Source of the DNA: Fidelibacterota bacterium
Lineage (GTDB): Bacteria; Fidelibacterota; Marinisomatia; SCGC-AAA003-L08; TS1B11
Direction: 5' to 3'
DNA length: 64,000 nucleotides
NCBI GenBank assembly: GCA_004124875.1
Contig: SCKJ01000003.1
Span: 282,654-346,653, forward strand
The notes beneath the pieces were generated by a model. It was not told the DNA's origin, did no database searches, and saw only the letters and a list, made by a program, of their open reading frames with translations. Below, piece after piece: positions 26,435 to 36,071 of this stretch (positions are counted from its first letter, which is position 1; every line of letters begins with the position of its first letter). Position numbers and translations under genes: made by a program.

Positions 26435-26773
26435 CTAGACTAAAAGCGGGATATTGAGAGGCGCGCAGAGCCCGGGGGGCGCCTGCTTACCTGGAGGCAG
26501 ATTGAGGTCGCGAGCAACCAGCACATGGCCGGGGGCGGCAACTGCCTCCGTGAGGACGAGCGATTGACCCGGTGACTTTCGCAAAGCAGGGGACTGCTGC
26601 TGTTGGTAGCAGGCAGCCTCGAGGGATGGACAGCCTTGATCGGCATCCATGGGGCAGGCATTTTCCTGCACAGTACAGCAGGAATGCTCGCAATCAGGCG
26701 TACTGCCGGACAGCAACGGGGCGGCCAAAACGGCCAACGAAAGGAGCAGGGTCATAGTGCTGCGATTCTTCAT
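26435..26773 (-). CDS. Small secreted Cys-rich protein at the head of the efflux operon
   Basis: 112 residues. The signal peptide (LLLSLAVLAAPLLSGS) is followed by a Cys cluster: DCEHSCCTVQENACPMDADQGC plus one more Cys (AAC), seven in about 35 residues. The tail is Pro-rich. It lies 88 bases upstream of the TolC gene on the same strand and is probably the first gene of the cus operon. A periplasmic metal-binding (buffer) role is inferred from the Cys pattern and context. I do not recognise a family. Confidence 0.65.
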   Translation of the reverse strand: MKNRSTMTLLLSLAVLAAPLLSGSTPDCEHSCCTVQENACPMDADQGCPSLEAACYQQQQSPALRKSPGQSLVLTEAVAAPGHVLVARDLNLPPGKQAPPGLCAPLNIPLLV

Positions 26774-26948
26774 AACTACATCGGAAAGTTAGTGATAGAG
26801 AGAATTTGGTTGCAATATAAATTGAACATGGAGTTCTATCATCGCAATCATAGCTGCCCCAAGGGGGGAGTATGCCTGAGTCCGCACATAGTCCTTGGGC
26901 CAACTGTGTCCCCCATCGCACGCAAATGATCCCGGTTGCATCAGCTCT

Positions 26949-27149
26949 GGATTATATCTACCTTGCAGTTTATAACCTGCTGGGGCAAGAGATACTATCA
27001 CTGGTGAACGATTGGGTGGACAGGGGCCGACATGCGCAGCCACGTGGCACGGACGCGACCAGGCGGGGCGGCCAGTGGCATCGGGTATCTACTTTGCCGT
27101 GTTCCAAACCAAGGGTCATATCAGCGCGCAGAAAATGCTCCTGCTGAAG
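26949..27149 (+). pseudogene. Relic of a type IX secretion C-terminal sorting domain
   Basis: The peptide DYIYLAVYNLLGQEILSLV is followed, after a one-base frame change near 27010, by TWHGRDQAGRPVASGIYFAV and SAQKMLLLK. These are the middle and end of the sorting domain present in full in three genes of this window. The NYPNPFNP start is gone, and the stop codon expected after LLLK has become TAT. The protein it belonged to is lost. It lies in the gap between the cus operon and the aromatic operon. Confidence 0.8.
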
Positions 27150-27202
27150 TATCTAATCAACCTTCCGTCGATTGGGCGTCCGGTGCTTCAGCCGCGGCAA
27201 GT

Positions 27203-27637
27203 TCATCCCGGCAGTTCCTGCTTCACCTTCAGCAGCGCCTCAACATAGCCCTGCTTCCCCAGTCCGGTGATCTGCGCGACGCAGACATCCTTGATGACCG
27301 ACTGCTGCCGGAACGGTTCACGCGAGGAAATATCCGACAGATGCACTTCCGCCACCGGGTAGTCAACGGCGGCAATGGCATCACGAATGGCGTAACTGTA
27401 GTGCGTCAAGGCTCCGGCATTGATGACGGCCCCGTCAATCTGCCCGCGCCTGTCATGTAGAAAATCGATAATGGCGCCTTCATGGTTGCTCTGGAAAAAA
27501 GTCAACTCATCCTCTGCGAAGGCCGACTGCCCGGCGATCCAGCCATTGATATCATCCAGTGATTCCGTGCCGTATATCTCCGGCTCCCGCTGGCCCAGCA
27601 GGTTCAGGTTGGGGCCGTTCACTATCGCCAATTTCAT
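27203..27637 (-). CDS. aroQ: 3-dehydroquinate dehydratase, type II
   Basis: 144 residues, usual length. Motifs: NGPNLNLLGQREPEIYG with the catalytic Tyr at the lid, INAGALTHYSYAIRDAI with the Asn substrate site, and EVHLSDISSREPFRQQSV with the catalytic His. It catalyses 3-dehydroquinate to 3-dehydroshikimate in the shikimate pathway; the type II enzyme is a dodecamer in the cytoplasm. It is the last gene of the aromatic supraoperon; its start overlaps the aroB stop by 4 bases. No terminator stands out after it. Confidence 0.95.
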   Translation of the reverse strand: MKLAIVNGPNLNLLGQREPEIYGTESLDDINGWIAGQSAFAEDELTFFQSNHEGAIIDFLHDRRGQIDGAVINAGALTHYSYAIRDAIAAVDYPVAEVHLSDISSREPFRQQSVIKDVCVAQITGLGKQGYVEALLKVKQELPG

Positions 27638-28749
27638 GGGAACCTCCGCTGCAGCCGGTCAATGGCCGCGCTCAGGGTGTCAGGTTGAACGGCGCCGCTG
27701 ATGACCGGCGCGCCGATCTGCTTGAGCAGCACCCAGTGGAGCGTCCCCTGCAGCCGCTTTTTGTCTCTGGCGATGGTGGCAGCCAGCTGCTCGGGGTCCA
27801 GTGAACCTATCCCTGGTGGCTTAAGCTGTGCCACCATGGCCTCAATTCTTGCCACCGAATCAAAGGGGAGACCAGCAATCTCCGCACTGAGATAGGCCGC
27901 CCCCACCATGCCCAAAGCAACGGCTTCACCGTGCAGCAGTTTGCCGTAGCCCGCCACGGCCTCAATGGCGTGGCCGAGGGTGTGCCCGAAGTTGAGCAGG
28001 CGCCGCCCGGCAGTGGTAGAGCGGTTTGTCTCCCGCTCATCAGCGGAAACGATATCGGCCTTCAATCGGCAAGCCGTCGCGATGAGTGACCCTGCCGGCC
28101 CATCATCCAGCGGCTCCTTAAAATCGGCGAGCGAGGCCAGCAACAGATCGAGATAATCGGGATCGGCAATGAGCCCCATCTTCAGCATCTCCGCCAGACC
28201 GGCCCGCATCTGCCTGGCCGGGAGCGTGCGCAGGAAGCCGGGATCGATGAGCACCGCCAACGGCTGGTGAAAGGCGCCGATGAGGTTTTTGCCCAGCGGG
28301 TGGTTGACACCGGTCTTCCCGCCAACCGATGCATCGACCATGGCCAGCAGCGTCGTCGGTATCTGGATGAAACCGATCCCCCGCAAGTAGGTCGCGGCCA
28401 CGAAGCCGGTCAGGTCGCCCACCACGCCGCCGCCTAGGGAGACGAGGGTCGATTGCCGGTCAAAGCCTGCCTCAATCAGCGTGGTGTAGAGGGATGCCGC
28501 GGTCTCCAACGTTTTGAACGGCTCCCCATCGGGAATCACCGCCAGGGTGACATCGTAGCCTGCGCCGGTCATGGCCGACTGCAACGCTGCGCCGTGGAGA
28601 TCAAATATGGGTTGGGTGGTCACGATGCCCAACTTTGAGCCGGCCGGTAATTTTTCCAGATGCTCAGGCAGCCGGTGCGCCAGTCCCGGCTCGATATGGA
28701 CAACGTACGACGCCGATGCAGCGTTGACTTCTATGGTGATGGCGGTCAT
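27634..28749 (-). CDS. aroB: 3-dehydroquinate synthase
   Basis: 371 residues. The NAD-binding and substrate segments GGGVVGDLTGFVAATYLRG, PTTLLAMVDASVGGKTGVN and the Zn-binding NFGHTLGHAIE are all present. It converts DAHP to 3-dehydroquinate. The N-terminal 20 residues are somewhat divergent but do not affect catalytic motifs. It overlaps aroK by 4 bases. Confidence 0.95.
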   Translation of the reverse strand: MTAITIEVNAASASYVVHIEPGLAHRLPEHLEKLPAGSKLGIVTTQPIFDLHGAALQSAMTGAGYDVTLAVIPDGEPFKTLETAASLYTTLIEAGFDRQSTLVSLGGGVVGDLTGFVAATYLRGIGFIQIPTTLLAMVDASVGGKTGVNHPLGKNLIGAFHQPLAVLIDPGFLRTLPARQMRAGLAEMLKMGLIADPDYLDLLLASLADFKEPLDDGPAGSLIATACRLKADIVSADERETNRSTTAGRRLLNFGHTLGHAIEAVAGYGKLLHGEAVALGMVGAAYLSAEIAGLPFDSVARIEAMVAQLKPPGIGSLDPEQLAATIARDKKRLQGTLHWVLLKQIGAPVISGAVQPDTLSAAIDRLQRRFP

Positions 28750-29267
28750 GGGGAGTCACCCTTGATCTTTGATACCATCATCTCCACTATTTCCGCAGGC
28801 GACAGAGCGTCAACGTCCACAATCCACCGGGCGGCGATTTCATAGTAGGGTCGCCGTTGGTCCAGCAGTTGCCGTAATTGATCCGGCATCAATCCGTCTG
28901 CCGCCAGGAGCGGCCGCGTCCCGCCCCCTTGCAACCGTGCCTCCAGCGTGGCGATGGTGGCCCGCAAATAGATAGTGGCCTGTCTGCCCAGGATCGTACG
29001 GCAGACCGGCTGGGCGAGAATCCCGCCCCCACAGGCGATGACATTCTCGCCGAGAATTTGAGGCAACAAATTGCGCTCCAGCTCCCGGAAATAGGACTCA
29101 CCAGACCCTTTAAATATCTCGTTAATGGACCTGCCCTCCCCGGTTTCTATGCGGCTGTCCATGTCAATGAAAGGCCGCCCCAGCTGCTCCGCCAGCAGCG
29201 GCCCCACTGTCGATTTTCCGGCGCCCATCATGCCGATGAGGCAGATGCTGTTGGGTGGCATCTTCAC
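28746..29267 (-). CDS. aroK: Shikimate kinase
   Basis: 173 residues. Walker A GMMGAGKSTVG near 12-22, the shikimate-binding DMDSRIE and GESYFRELE, and CGGGIL are canonical. It phosphorylates shikimate at O3. It starts directly after the stop of aroC. Confidence 0.94.
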   Translation of the reverse strand: MKMPPNSICLIGMMGAGKSTVGPLLAEQLGRPFIDMDSRIETGEGRSINEIFKGSGESYFRELERNLLPQILGENVIACGGGILAQPVCRTILGRQATIYLRATIATLEARLQGGGTRPLLAADGLMPDQLRQLLDQRRPYYEIAARWIVDVDALSPAEIVEMMVSKIKGDSP

Positions 29268-30425
29268 TCAGTACTGTGCCGAGGCGGCCATATGCGCCTT
29301 GACCTGATCGAGAGAGTCGCCGCCAAATTTTTCCAGCAGCGCGTCGGCGATGACCAGACAGACCATGCTTTCACCAATGACGGCAGCAGCGGGGACGACG
29401 CATGAATCGGTCCGCTCCTTATGGGCCAGCCCCGGTTCCCCCGTCGCAATGTCCACAGACCTCAGCGGTTTGCGCAGGGTGGGAATCGGCTTCATGGCGG
29501 CCCGCACGATCACCGGCTGGGCATTGCTCATGCCGCCCTCAATCCCGCCGACATGGTTGCTGGCCCGAGTGACGCCCTCCCCGTCATCGGTTGGCACGAT
29601 CTCATCGTGGAAAGCGCTGCCTTCGCGCCGGGTGCCTGCGAAACCGATGCCCATTTCTACCCCTTCAATCCCATTGATCGACATCACCGCTGCGCTCAAG
29701 CGGGCCTTCAGTTTCAAATCCCACTGCATGGGCGAGCCCAGACCGTAAGGGAGGCCCGCCGCCACAACTTCAAATGTGCCACCCAGACTGTCGCCGTCTT
29801 CCATGGCCTGCGTGATGGCGGCCACCATGGCCGAGGAGGCGGCCTCATCAATGCAGCGCACAGGGGAGGCGTCGGCAACTTCGTTCATTTTGACCGGGTC
29901 CATCTCAGGCGTCGCCGTATCGACAATCTCGTGAATCGAAGTCACCCGGCTGCCCACTGTAATGCCCAGCTCCAGCAGCAGCTTCCGGGCGAGAGCTCCC
30001 AACGCCACCCGCATGGCGGTCTCCCGCGCGCTGGAACGCTCCAGCACATTGCGGATATCCGTCTGCCCATATTTTTTGATCCCCGCGAGGTCGGCGTGGC
30101 CCGGCCGTGGCAAGGTGACCGGCGGCGGCGGATCATCTACCGGTGATGATGACATTTTAGACTGCCAGTTAACCCAATCCTTATTGGGGATAATCAGGCC
30201 GACGGGCGAGCCGAGCGTCAGGCCGTGCCGCACACCGCCATAGATTTCTGCCCGGTCACGTTCAATGGCCATGCGCTTGCCCCGGCCATGCCCCTGTTGC
30301 CGGCGGCGCAGATCGGTGGCGATTTCATCTTCGGAAATGGGGACACCGGCGGGCAGTCCGTCCATAATGCCCAGCAGCCCCTTGCCGTGGGACTCACCGG
30401 AGGTCAGCCATCGCAAATAGCGCAT
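29268..30425 (-). CDS. aroC: Chorismate synthase
   Basis: 385 residues. Signature segments: SGESHGKGLLGIMDGLPAG, RPGHADLAGIKKYG with RSSARETAMRVALG, and the FMN-binding end DSCVVPAAAVIGE. It is the reduced-FMN-dependent enzyme that makes chorismate from EPSP. It begins 35 bases after aroA ends, the widest gap in this part of the operon, with an AAGGACTGAGTTT site before the ATG. Confidence 0.95.
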   Translation of the reverse strand: MRYLRWLTSGESHGKGLLGIMDGLPAGVPISEDEIATDLRRRQQGHGRGKRMAIERDRAEIYGGVRHGLTLGSPVGLIIPNKDWVNWQSKMSSSPVDDPPPPVTLPRPGHADLAGIKKYGQTDIRNVLERSSARETAMRVALGALARKLLLELGITVGSRVTSIHEIVDTATPEMDPVKMNEVADASPVRCIDEAASSAMVAAITQAMEDGDSLGGTFEVVAAGLPYGLGSPMQWDLKLKARLSAAVMSINGIEGVEMGIGFAGTRREGSAFHDEIVPTDDGEGVTRASNHVGGIEGGMSNAQPVIVRAAMKPIPTLRKPLRSVDIATGEPGLAHKERTDSCVVPAAAVIGESMVCLVIADALLEKFGGDSLDQVKAHMAASAQY

Positions 30426-30460
30426 AAACTCAGTCCTTTACGGTTGCTCGGAATAGTGGG

Positions 30461-31705
30461 TCATGCGGCCGCCACCTGATCAAACAGCTTCTGGCAGCCG
30501 GGGAATGAGATGTCCATGCAGAGCTCATCATCGAGGATCAGGCCGCCGGGCACAATATAGCTGGCCATAGCGAAGGCCATGGCAATGCGGTGATCACCGT
30601 GAGTCCGAATGGTGGCCGCGTGCAGGGGGGTCGGCCCCGAAACGGTCAGCCCGTCATCGTGCTCCTGCACCCGAGCGCCCACCGCTGTCAGATTCTCCAC
30701 CATGACGGCAATGCGGTCGCTCTCCTTGCTGCGGAGCTCCCTTGCGCCCCGGATAATAGTGACCCCCTCCGCTTGCGTAGCCAATATGGCGAGCAGGGGA
30801 ATTTCATCAATGAGGGCGGGAATCTCTTCAGCCCGCATAATGGTGGCCTTGAGCCGGCCAGGGGCAACCGTCAAGGCGCCAACGTTTTCCAGCAAGGTCC
30901 GCCCCTCAATATTCATGCTGATTTTGGCCCCCATCCTTCTCATTACTCTAACGCTGCCAAGCCGTAGTGGATTGAGCAGAAGCCCGCTGAAAGACAGGCT
31001 CTTTTTCAGGAGCAGGGCCTGCGCGGCGAGAAACGCGGCCGATGATGGATCACCTGGAACGGTGATGTCAAAGGGGGCGATTTTCTGGATTCCGGCGCCG
31101 ATGGTGATGGCGCCAGCGTCCGATTGAATGTCCACACCCAGATCAGACAGCATGCGCTCGGTATGGTCGCGGGTTGGCAACGCCTCGCGAACGGTCACCG
31201 GCTCGGGGTTGCCCAATGCGGCCAGCAGGATGGCAGATTTCACCTGTGAGGAGGCCACCGGGGGAGTATAATCGAGCGCCTGCAGTCTGCCCGGCGAGAG
31301 CGTCATCGGCAGCGTGCCGCCGTTGCGCAGTTCGACTCCGATCCCCATCTGCCGCAGTGGCTCGGCGATGCGCGCCATGGGACGGCGGGACAATGAAGCG
31401 TCGCCGGTAATCTCGCAGCCGATGCCCAGGCCCGGCAACAGCCCGGCGAGGAGTCGCGCCGTTGTCCCTGAATTGCCGGCATCAAGCGGGTGCCCGGGTG
31501 GGCGAAATCGTTCCCGGCCGCCGGTCACCTGCACTGCCGGGGCGACCGTCTCAAAGGCAATGCCGCAGTCCGCCAGACAGTGCCGGGTGGAGGCCACATC
31601 TACCCCACTGGAGAGATTGGCAATCGTGCTGGTCCCTTCCGCCAGGGCGGCCAGCATCAACGCCCGGTGGGAAATCGACTTATCGCCCGGCAGGGAAATG
31701 TCCAC
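30461..31705 (-). CDS. aroA: EPSP synthase (3-phosphoshikimate 1-carboxyvinyltransferase)
   Basis: 414 residues. N-terminal GDKSISHRALMLAALAEGTS, LDAGNSGTTARLLAGLLPG, and the C-terminal RAKESDR-like LRSKESDRIAVM and GDHRIAMAFAMA are present. The segment near the glyphosate site (LDAGNSGTTARL) has the class II-like Ala/Ser arrangement only partly, so I do not assign a class. The one-base overlap with the aroF stop indicates coupled translation. Confidence 0.95.
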   Translation of the reverse strand: MDISLPGDKSISHRALMLAALAEGTSTIANLSSGVDVASTRHCLADCGIAFETVAPAVQVTGGRERFRPPGHPLDAGNSGTTARLLAGLLPGLGIGCEITGDASLSRRPMARIAEPLRQMGIGVELRNGGTLPMTLSPGRLQALDYTPPVASSQVKSAILLAALGNPEPVTVREALPTRDHTERMLSDLGVDIQSDAGAITIGAGIQKIAPFDITVPGDPSSAAFLAAQALLLKKSLSFSGLLLNPLRLGSVRVMRRMGAKISMNIEGRTLLENVGALTVAPGRLKATIMRAEEIPALIDEIPLLAILATQAEGVTIIRGARELRSKESDRIAVMVENLTAVGARVQEHDDGLTVSGPTPLHAATIRTHGDHRIAMAFAMASYIVPGGLILDDELCMDISFPGCQKLFDQVAAA

Positions 31706-32751
31706 TACGAACCCACTTCGGCGGCGTACCGGTTGGGTTTCAAGTCTCGATCCAGGGCCTCGGCCAGCCGATCCAGGCGCTGCATCAGCGCCTTGAAATC
31801 GTCGGGCGGCAGGGCTTGGGGACCGTCCACCAGAGCATGTTCAGGATCATCATGCACATCCACCAGGAGCGCGTCGGCGCCTACGGCGATACCGGCCAGG
31901 CCCAGGGGGATCACGCTGTGGCGGTTGCCGCTGGCGTGGCTGGGATCAATCACCACAGGCAGATGGCTCACTTTTTTCAGGGCCGGGACAAAGCTTACAT
32001 CCAGCGTGTTCCGGGCATGGCTGGAGAAGGTCCGCACGCCCCGCTCGCAGATGACAACATCGCGGGTGCCGTGGGACATGAGATATTCCGCCGACATGAG
32101 GGTTTCGGTCAGCGTAGCGCTCATGCCGCGCTTGAGCAGTACCGGCTTGCCGATTTCGCCTACGATTTTCAGCAGCTCGAAATTCTGCATATTCCGGGTG
32201 CCGATCTGCAGCATGTCGGCATAATGGGCCACCAGCTTGGCGTCCACGGGTGAGACCACCTCGGTAACGATGGGCAGCCCGGTCTCCTCCCGCGCGACCG
32301 CCAGAATTTCCAGGCCCTTTTCTCCAAGCCCCTGGAAAGCGTACGGTGACGTCCGCGGCTTGAACGCGCCTCCGCGCAATATATGCGCCCCGGCCTCGGC
32401 AACCTTGTGAGCGATGCGCAAGGTCTGCTCCTTACTCTCTACCGCGCAGGGACCCGCCATCATGACGACATCCCCACCGCCGATACGGACGCTGCCCACT
32501 GTTACAATAGTGTCCTCGGGCTGGGTCTCGCGGCTGGCCAGTTTGTACGGCTTGGTCACCAGAATAACCTGCTGGACGCCCGGCAGACTTTCGAGATGCA
32601 CGCGGTCATCCGCGTCGCGATTTCCCGTTACGCCGATGGCCAGACGTGTCGTGCCCGGTATGGCGTGCGGCTGGTAACCGAGCTCTTTGATACGATTATT
32701 CACGTGTTCAATCTGCCCGCTTGTGGCCTGGGCATCCATAATGATCAGCAT
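31705..32751 (-). CDS. aroF: DAHP synthase, AroF/KDO8P-like (type I-beta) with N-terminal ferredoxin-like domain
   Basis: 348 residues. The first 75 residues are a ferredoxin-like (regulatory) domain. The catalytic barrel carries GPCAVESKEQT, GGAFKPRTSPYAFQGLG, KRGMSATL and DPSHASGNRHSV. It condenses PEP with erythrose 4-phosphate, the first committed step. The N-terminal domain is where Phe or Tyr feedback inhibition acts in characterised relatives. The stop overlaps the aroA start by one base. Confidence 0.93.
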   Translation of the reverse strand: MLIIMDAQATSGQIEHVNNRIKELGYQPHAIPGTTRLAIGVTGNRDADDRVHLESLPGVQQVILVTKPYKLASRETQPEDTIVTVGSVRIGGGDVVMMAGPCAVESKEQTLRIAHKVAEAGAHILRGGAFKPRTSPYAFQGLGEKGLEILAVAREETGLPIVTEVVSPVDAKLVAHYADMLQIGTRNMQNFELLKIVGEIGKPVLLKRGMSATLTETLMSAEYLMSHGTRDVVICERGVRTFSSHARNTLDVSFVPALKKVSHLPVVIDPSHASGNRHSVIPLGLAGIAVGADALLVDVHDDPEHALVDGPQALPPDDFKALMQRLDRLAEALDRDLKPNRYAAEVGS

Positions 32752-33510
32752 TTAATTCCTTTCAGCAATGGTTTCGCAAATTTTTCCAGCGGCATTCATC
32801 AACTGGTCGATAACGGCCGCCGTGTAGGGATTGAAGCGCTGAAGATCGCGGAACAGGGCCATGCTGTCGTGGCAGGTCTGTTCCACAACCATCTGCAAAT
32901 CGCGGAATCCTTCCGTGTCGATGGGCGTGGGTTCGATGCCCACATCCTCCAGTATCCGCCCGATAAAATGGGTAATGCCCTGGGTGCGGGCGGCGAGCCG
33001 GTCGTGTTCCTCGGGGGTCATTTCCTGCATATTAAGGCCCTTGTGGCGGAAGTATTCCAGCCAGCCCTGATAGATATCATCATCGGCGTTCACCGGATGG
33101 ATGACCATAGGCAGGTTTTCCCAGGAGTCGCGGCTGGAGTCGGGTCCGAACAAGGGATGGGTGGCGATGGCATGGACCCCCTCGGGCAGGTGCTCCTGCA
33201 TGACCAGGGCGGGGTAGACCTTTACGGAGCAGACATCCAGCACGGTGGTACCCGTTCTCAGGCGGGGCGCCAGATCGGCAATGACTTCCTTGAAATCCCG
33301 GATGGGCACCGCGACAAAGATGGCCTGAGCCCGAATGATTTCCTCCCTGCTGACAAACTGGAGCCCTGCAGAATCACCATCAGGCGGCATCTTTTTGACC
33401 TTATCGTGGATGATCAGATCAAAGTCCGGCCGGAGCATGCGCGCCAGGATTTTTCCGAACCGTCCGTAACCGATGATGCCGACGGTCATCCTGTCCGTCA
33501 CTGTTCCCAT
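32752..33510 (-). CDS. tyrA: Prephenate dehydrogenase family protein
   Basis: 252 residues. Rossmann motif GIIGYGRFGKILARM at about 11-25, then SVKVYPALVMQEHLPEG and the catalytic-His segment ATHPLFGPDSS (HPxxGP). The C-terminal helical domain keeps DLQMVVEQTCHD. It converts prephenate to 4-hydroxyphenylpyruvate for tyrosine; preference for NAD or NADP and for arogenate cannot be told. There is no chorismate mutase or ACT domain; the mutase is encoded separately at the operon head. Its start overlaps pheA by 13 bases; an ATG at codon 8 is also possible. Confidence 0.88.
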   Translation of the reverse strand: MGTVTDRMTVGIIGYGRFGKILARMLRPDFDLIIHDKVKKMPPDGDSAGLQFVSREEIIRAQAIFVAVPIRDFKEVIADLAPRLRTGTTVLDVCSVKVYPALVMQEHLPEGVHAIATHPLFGPDSSRDSWENLPMVIHPVNADDDIYQGWLEYFRHKGLNMQEMTPEEHDRLAARTQGITHFIGRILEDVGIEPTPIDTEGFRDLQMVVEQTCHDSMALFRDLQRFNPYTAAVIDQLMNAAGKICETIAERN

Positions 33511-34082
33511 TTTCCAACTCCCAGGAATAGCGTGAGATTATTCTTCAGATCCTGGATATTCCCCTCCAGTATCTGCAATTGATAGATGTCGGCACAGCGC
33601 CGGCTGCCGATGACGGCGGACCCCGCAGGTAGTTTCCCCTCGGCCAGATGTTGTGCCGCTAAAGCCGTGTCCTCCGCTTCTACAATGGGCCGTCCCCAGA
33701 AATGCTCCGCGAGGTAGTTCCGGCACTGGCGGATCGCCTGCTGATGGGAGTGAATCTCGGTCACGTCCCCGAGATGCGCGTCGGGCCGGGCCAGCAGACA
33801 TTGCTCCACGTGGATGTGAAACATTTCTACGATATGGCAGCGGTAGCCGGCCAGCGCCTCGACGGTTTCGATGACCACCCCGCCCTGGGCATTTTCAATG
33901 GCGAGAATTCCAAACATGGCCGTGTCATCATCTAAAGACTTGAACACGTTTTCCGAGGTCACCCGGTAGAGCCACTGCGGGCCTTCAAGGTCATGACGCC
34001 GGCAAAATTCTTCGGCCGCCTCTTCACAAAAACTGCCCTCTATGCCTTGGATAGCGACCACAGTGGTTTCCGGTTTACTCAT
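33498..34082 (-). CDS. pheA: Prephenate dehydratase catalytic domain without ACT domain
   Basis: 194 residues, only the catalytic part. Family landmarks are present in order: IEGSFCEEAAEEF, IENAQGGVVIETV, SHQQAIRQCRNYL, EAEDTALAAQHL, SAVIGSRRCADIY and NNLTLFLGV. The usual Thr-Arg-Phe near the end is Thr-Leu-Phe here, so the Thr is kept and the Arg is not. The ACT regulatory domain is missing, so phenylalanine feedback through it is absent and control may rest on the attenuator instead (inference). It overlaps trpA by 8 bases. Confidence 0.82.
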   Translation of the reverse strand: MSKPETTVVAIQGIEGSFCEEAAEEFCRRHDLEGPQWLYRVTSENVFKSLDDDTAMFGILAIENAQGGVVIETVEALAGYRCHIVEMFHIHVEQCLLARPDAHLGDVTEIHSHQQAIRQCRNYLAEHFWGRPIVEAEDTALAAQHLAEGKLPAGSAVIGSRRCADIYQLQILEGNIQDLKNNLTLFLGVGKWEQ

Positions 34083-34863
34083 GAATTCCCGCCCCCATGG
34101 CCGCTACCAACGAGCGGATATACCGCTCTGCTTCCGCTGCCGGATCGGGGGCGGCCGAGATGCGCTCCAGCAAGGCGCTGCCGACAACCAGCCCGTCCGC
34201 ATGGGGCGCCAGCCGGGCGATGTCGCTGGTGGTTTTTATGCCGAACCCCACCATGAAGGGTGTGGCGGTGGCCTGGCGAATTTTTTGTAGATAGCGTACC
34301 AAGGCCGTCTCTCCATCAGGCCCGGTACCGGTGACACCCAGATGGGATACGGCATACAGCAGGTCCCCGGCCTGCTGGCCGAGGTAGGTTATCCGCTCTG
34401 GCGCCGATACGGGCGTGACCATATGTATCGCGCTGAGGCCCGCTTCCTTTGCGTCATCGTAAAACTTGCGATCCTCCTCCGGTGGCAGGTCGGGAATAAT
34501 GAGTCCGTTGACGCCCGCCTCTGCGGCCTCCTGGAGAAACCTGTTCGGACCCATTTTCAGGATAGGGTTAATATAGCCCATCAGAACGATGGGTATGGCG
34601 GTCCTGGCCCGGAGCTCGCGCACCGCGGAAAAAATCCAGGGGAGGTTGACTCCGTTGGCGATTGCGGCCTGGCTTGACCGCTGTATCACCGGGCCGTCCG
34701 CCAGTGGGTCCGAGAACGGCATGCCCAGCTCAACCATGGCCGCGCCACCGGCTTCGGCTGCCAGGACCAGCTCCACGGTTGAGCTCTTATGGGGATAGCC
34801 GGCAGTCAGGAACGGCACCAGCTTGGGACCGGGTTGACGAAAAAGATCGGCGATGGCAGTCAT
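34075..34863 (-). CDS. trpA: Tryptophan synthase alpha chain
   Basis: 262 residues. Catalytic-loop motif [18 protein letters not shown] (Glu and Asp catalytic residues), [11 protein letters not shown] and [12 protein letters not shown] are canonical; [13 protein letters not shown] binds the phosphate. It cleaves indole-3-glycerol phosphate and passes indole to TrpB. Overlaps trpB by 4 bases. Confidence 0.95.
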   Translation of the reverse strand: MTAIADLFRQPGPKLVPFLTAGYPHKSSTVELVLAAEAGGAAMVELGMPFSDPLADGPVIQRSSQAAIANGVNLPWIFSAVRELRARTAIPIVLMGYINPILKMGPNRFLQEAAEAGVNGLIIPDLPPEEDRKFYDDAKEAGLSAIHMVTPVSAPERITYLGQQAGDLLYAVSHLGVTGTGPDGETALVRYLQKIRQATATPFMVGFGIKTTSDIARLAPHADGLVVGSALLERISAAPDPAAEAERYIRSLVAAMGAGIHE

Positions 34864-36071
34864 AGTTTCGGCTCCCCACGCAGGTCGGCCACCGCCTGAA
34901 CATCTTTATCGCCCCGGCCTGACAGGCAGACGATAACGGACTCGCCCGGGGACAGATTGAGCAGGCCCCCTTGCAAGGCGGCCAGGGCGTGGGCCGACTC
35001 CAGAGCGGGAATAATGCCCTCCAGCTCCGTCAGCCATTTGAAAGCGTCCAGCGCCTGGGCATCGGTGACGCTGAGGTAAGTGACCCGCCCCAGGTCCTTC
35101 AGCAGGCTGTGCTCGGGACCCACGCCGGGATAGTCCAGCCCCGCGCTGATGGAGTGCGGCAGGGACACTTGGCCGTCAACCGTCTGCAGCAGGTAGCTGG
35201 AGGAGCCGTGCAATACGCCTGGCGAACCCGCCGTCAGCGTGGCGGCGTGCTGATCGGTCTCCAGCCCCAGACCGGCCGCCTCGACGCCTGTCATGCGCAA
35301 ATCATCATCCATAAAGGGGGTGAACAGCCCTATGGCATTGCTGCCGCCGCCGACGCAGGCCAGCAGCATGTCGGGCAGACCGCCTACCTGATCCTGGAAC
35401 TGCCGACGCGCCTCCTGGCCGATGACCGCTTGGAAGTCCCTCACCAGCATGGGGTAGGGATGGGGGCCGACCACCGATCCGATGAGGTAGTGCGTCGTCT
35501 CAACCGTTGCGACCCAATCCCGGATCGCCTCGGAGGTAGCATCTTTGAGGGTGCGTGTGCCGGAACTGACAGGCTTCACGGCAGCGCCCAGCAGCTCCAT
35601 GCGGAAGACGTTCAACCGCTGGCGGGCCATATCCTCCTCACCCATGTAGACGACGCACTCCAGCCCCAATTTGGCGGCTACCGAAGCCGTCGCGACCCCA
35701 TGCTGGCCGGCCCCGGTCTCGGCGATGATACGCCCCTTGCCCATCCGTCTGGCGAGCAGCGCCTGTCCGAGGGCGTTATTGATTTTGTGCGCCCCGGTAT
35801 GGGCGAGGTCTTCCCGCTTCAGGTAGACGGCAGCACCTGTGGCACGGCTCAGGTTTCCGGCATGATAAAGCGGCGTCGGGCGTCCGGCATAATCCCGGGA
35901 CAGAGCCTCCAACTCCGCCATGAAGGTGACGTCGTCCCGCGCGGCTGAGTAGGCCAGCTCCAATTCCGCCAGGGCCGGGAGGAGTGATTCGGGGACGTAC
36001 TTGCCCCCGTAAGGGCCAAATCGCCCACGCTCGTCCGGATAACGGTAGGGCGCGTTATTTTTCGAAGACAT
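34860..36071 (-). CDS. trpB: Tryptophan synthase beta chain
   Basis: 403 residues from the ATG at 36071 ([16 protein letters not shown]); a longer start at 36107 would run deep into trpF and adds residues not seen in the family. PLP lysine segment [34 protein letters not shown] and [10 protein letters not shown] are present, as are the C-terminal SGRGDKDV residues. It joins indole and serine. The start overlaps the trpF end by 17 bases. Confidence 0.94.
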   Translation of the reverse strand: MSSKNNAPYRYPDERGRFGPYGGKYVPESLLPALAELELAYSAARDDVTFMAELEALSRDYAGRPTPLYHAGNLSRATGAAVYLKREDLAHTGAHKINNALGQALLARRMGKGRIIAETGAGQHGVATASVAAKLGLECVVYMGEEDMARQRLNVFRMELLGAAVKPVSSGTRTLKDATSEAIRDWVATVETTHYLIGSVVGPHPYPMLVRDFQAVIGQEARRQFQDQVGGLPDMLLACVGGGSNAIGLFTPFMDDDLRMTGVEAAGLGLETDQHAATLTAGSPGVLHGSSSYLLQTVDGQVSLPHSISAGLDYPGVGPEHSLLKDLGRVTYLSVTDAQALDAFKWLTELEGIIPALESAHALAALQGGLLNLSPGESVIVCLSGRGDKDVQAVADLRGEPKL

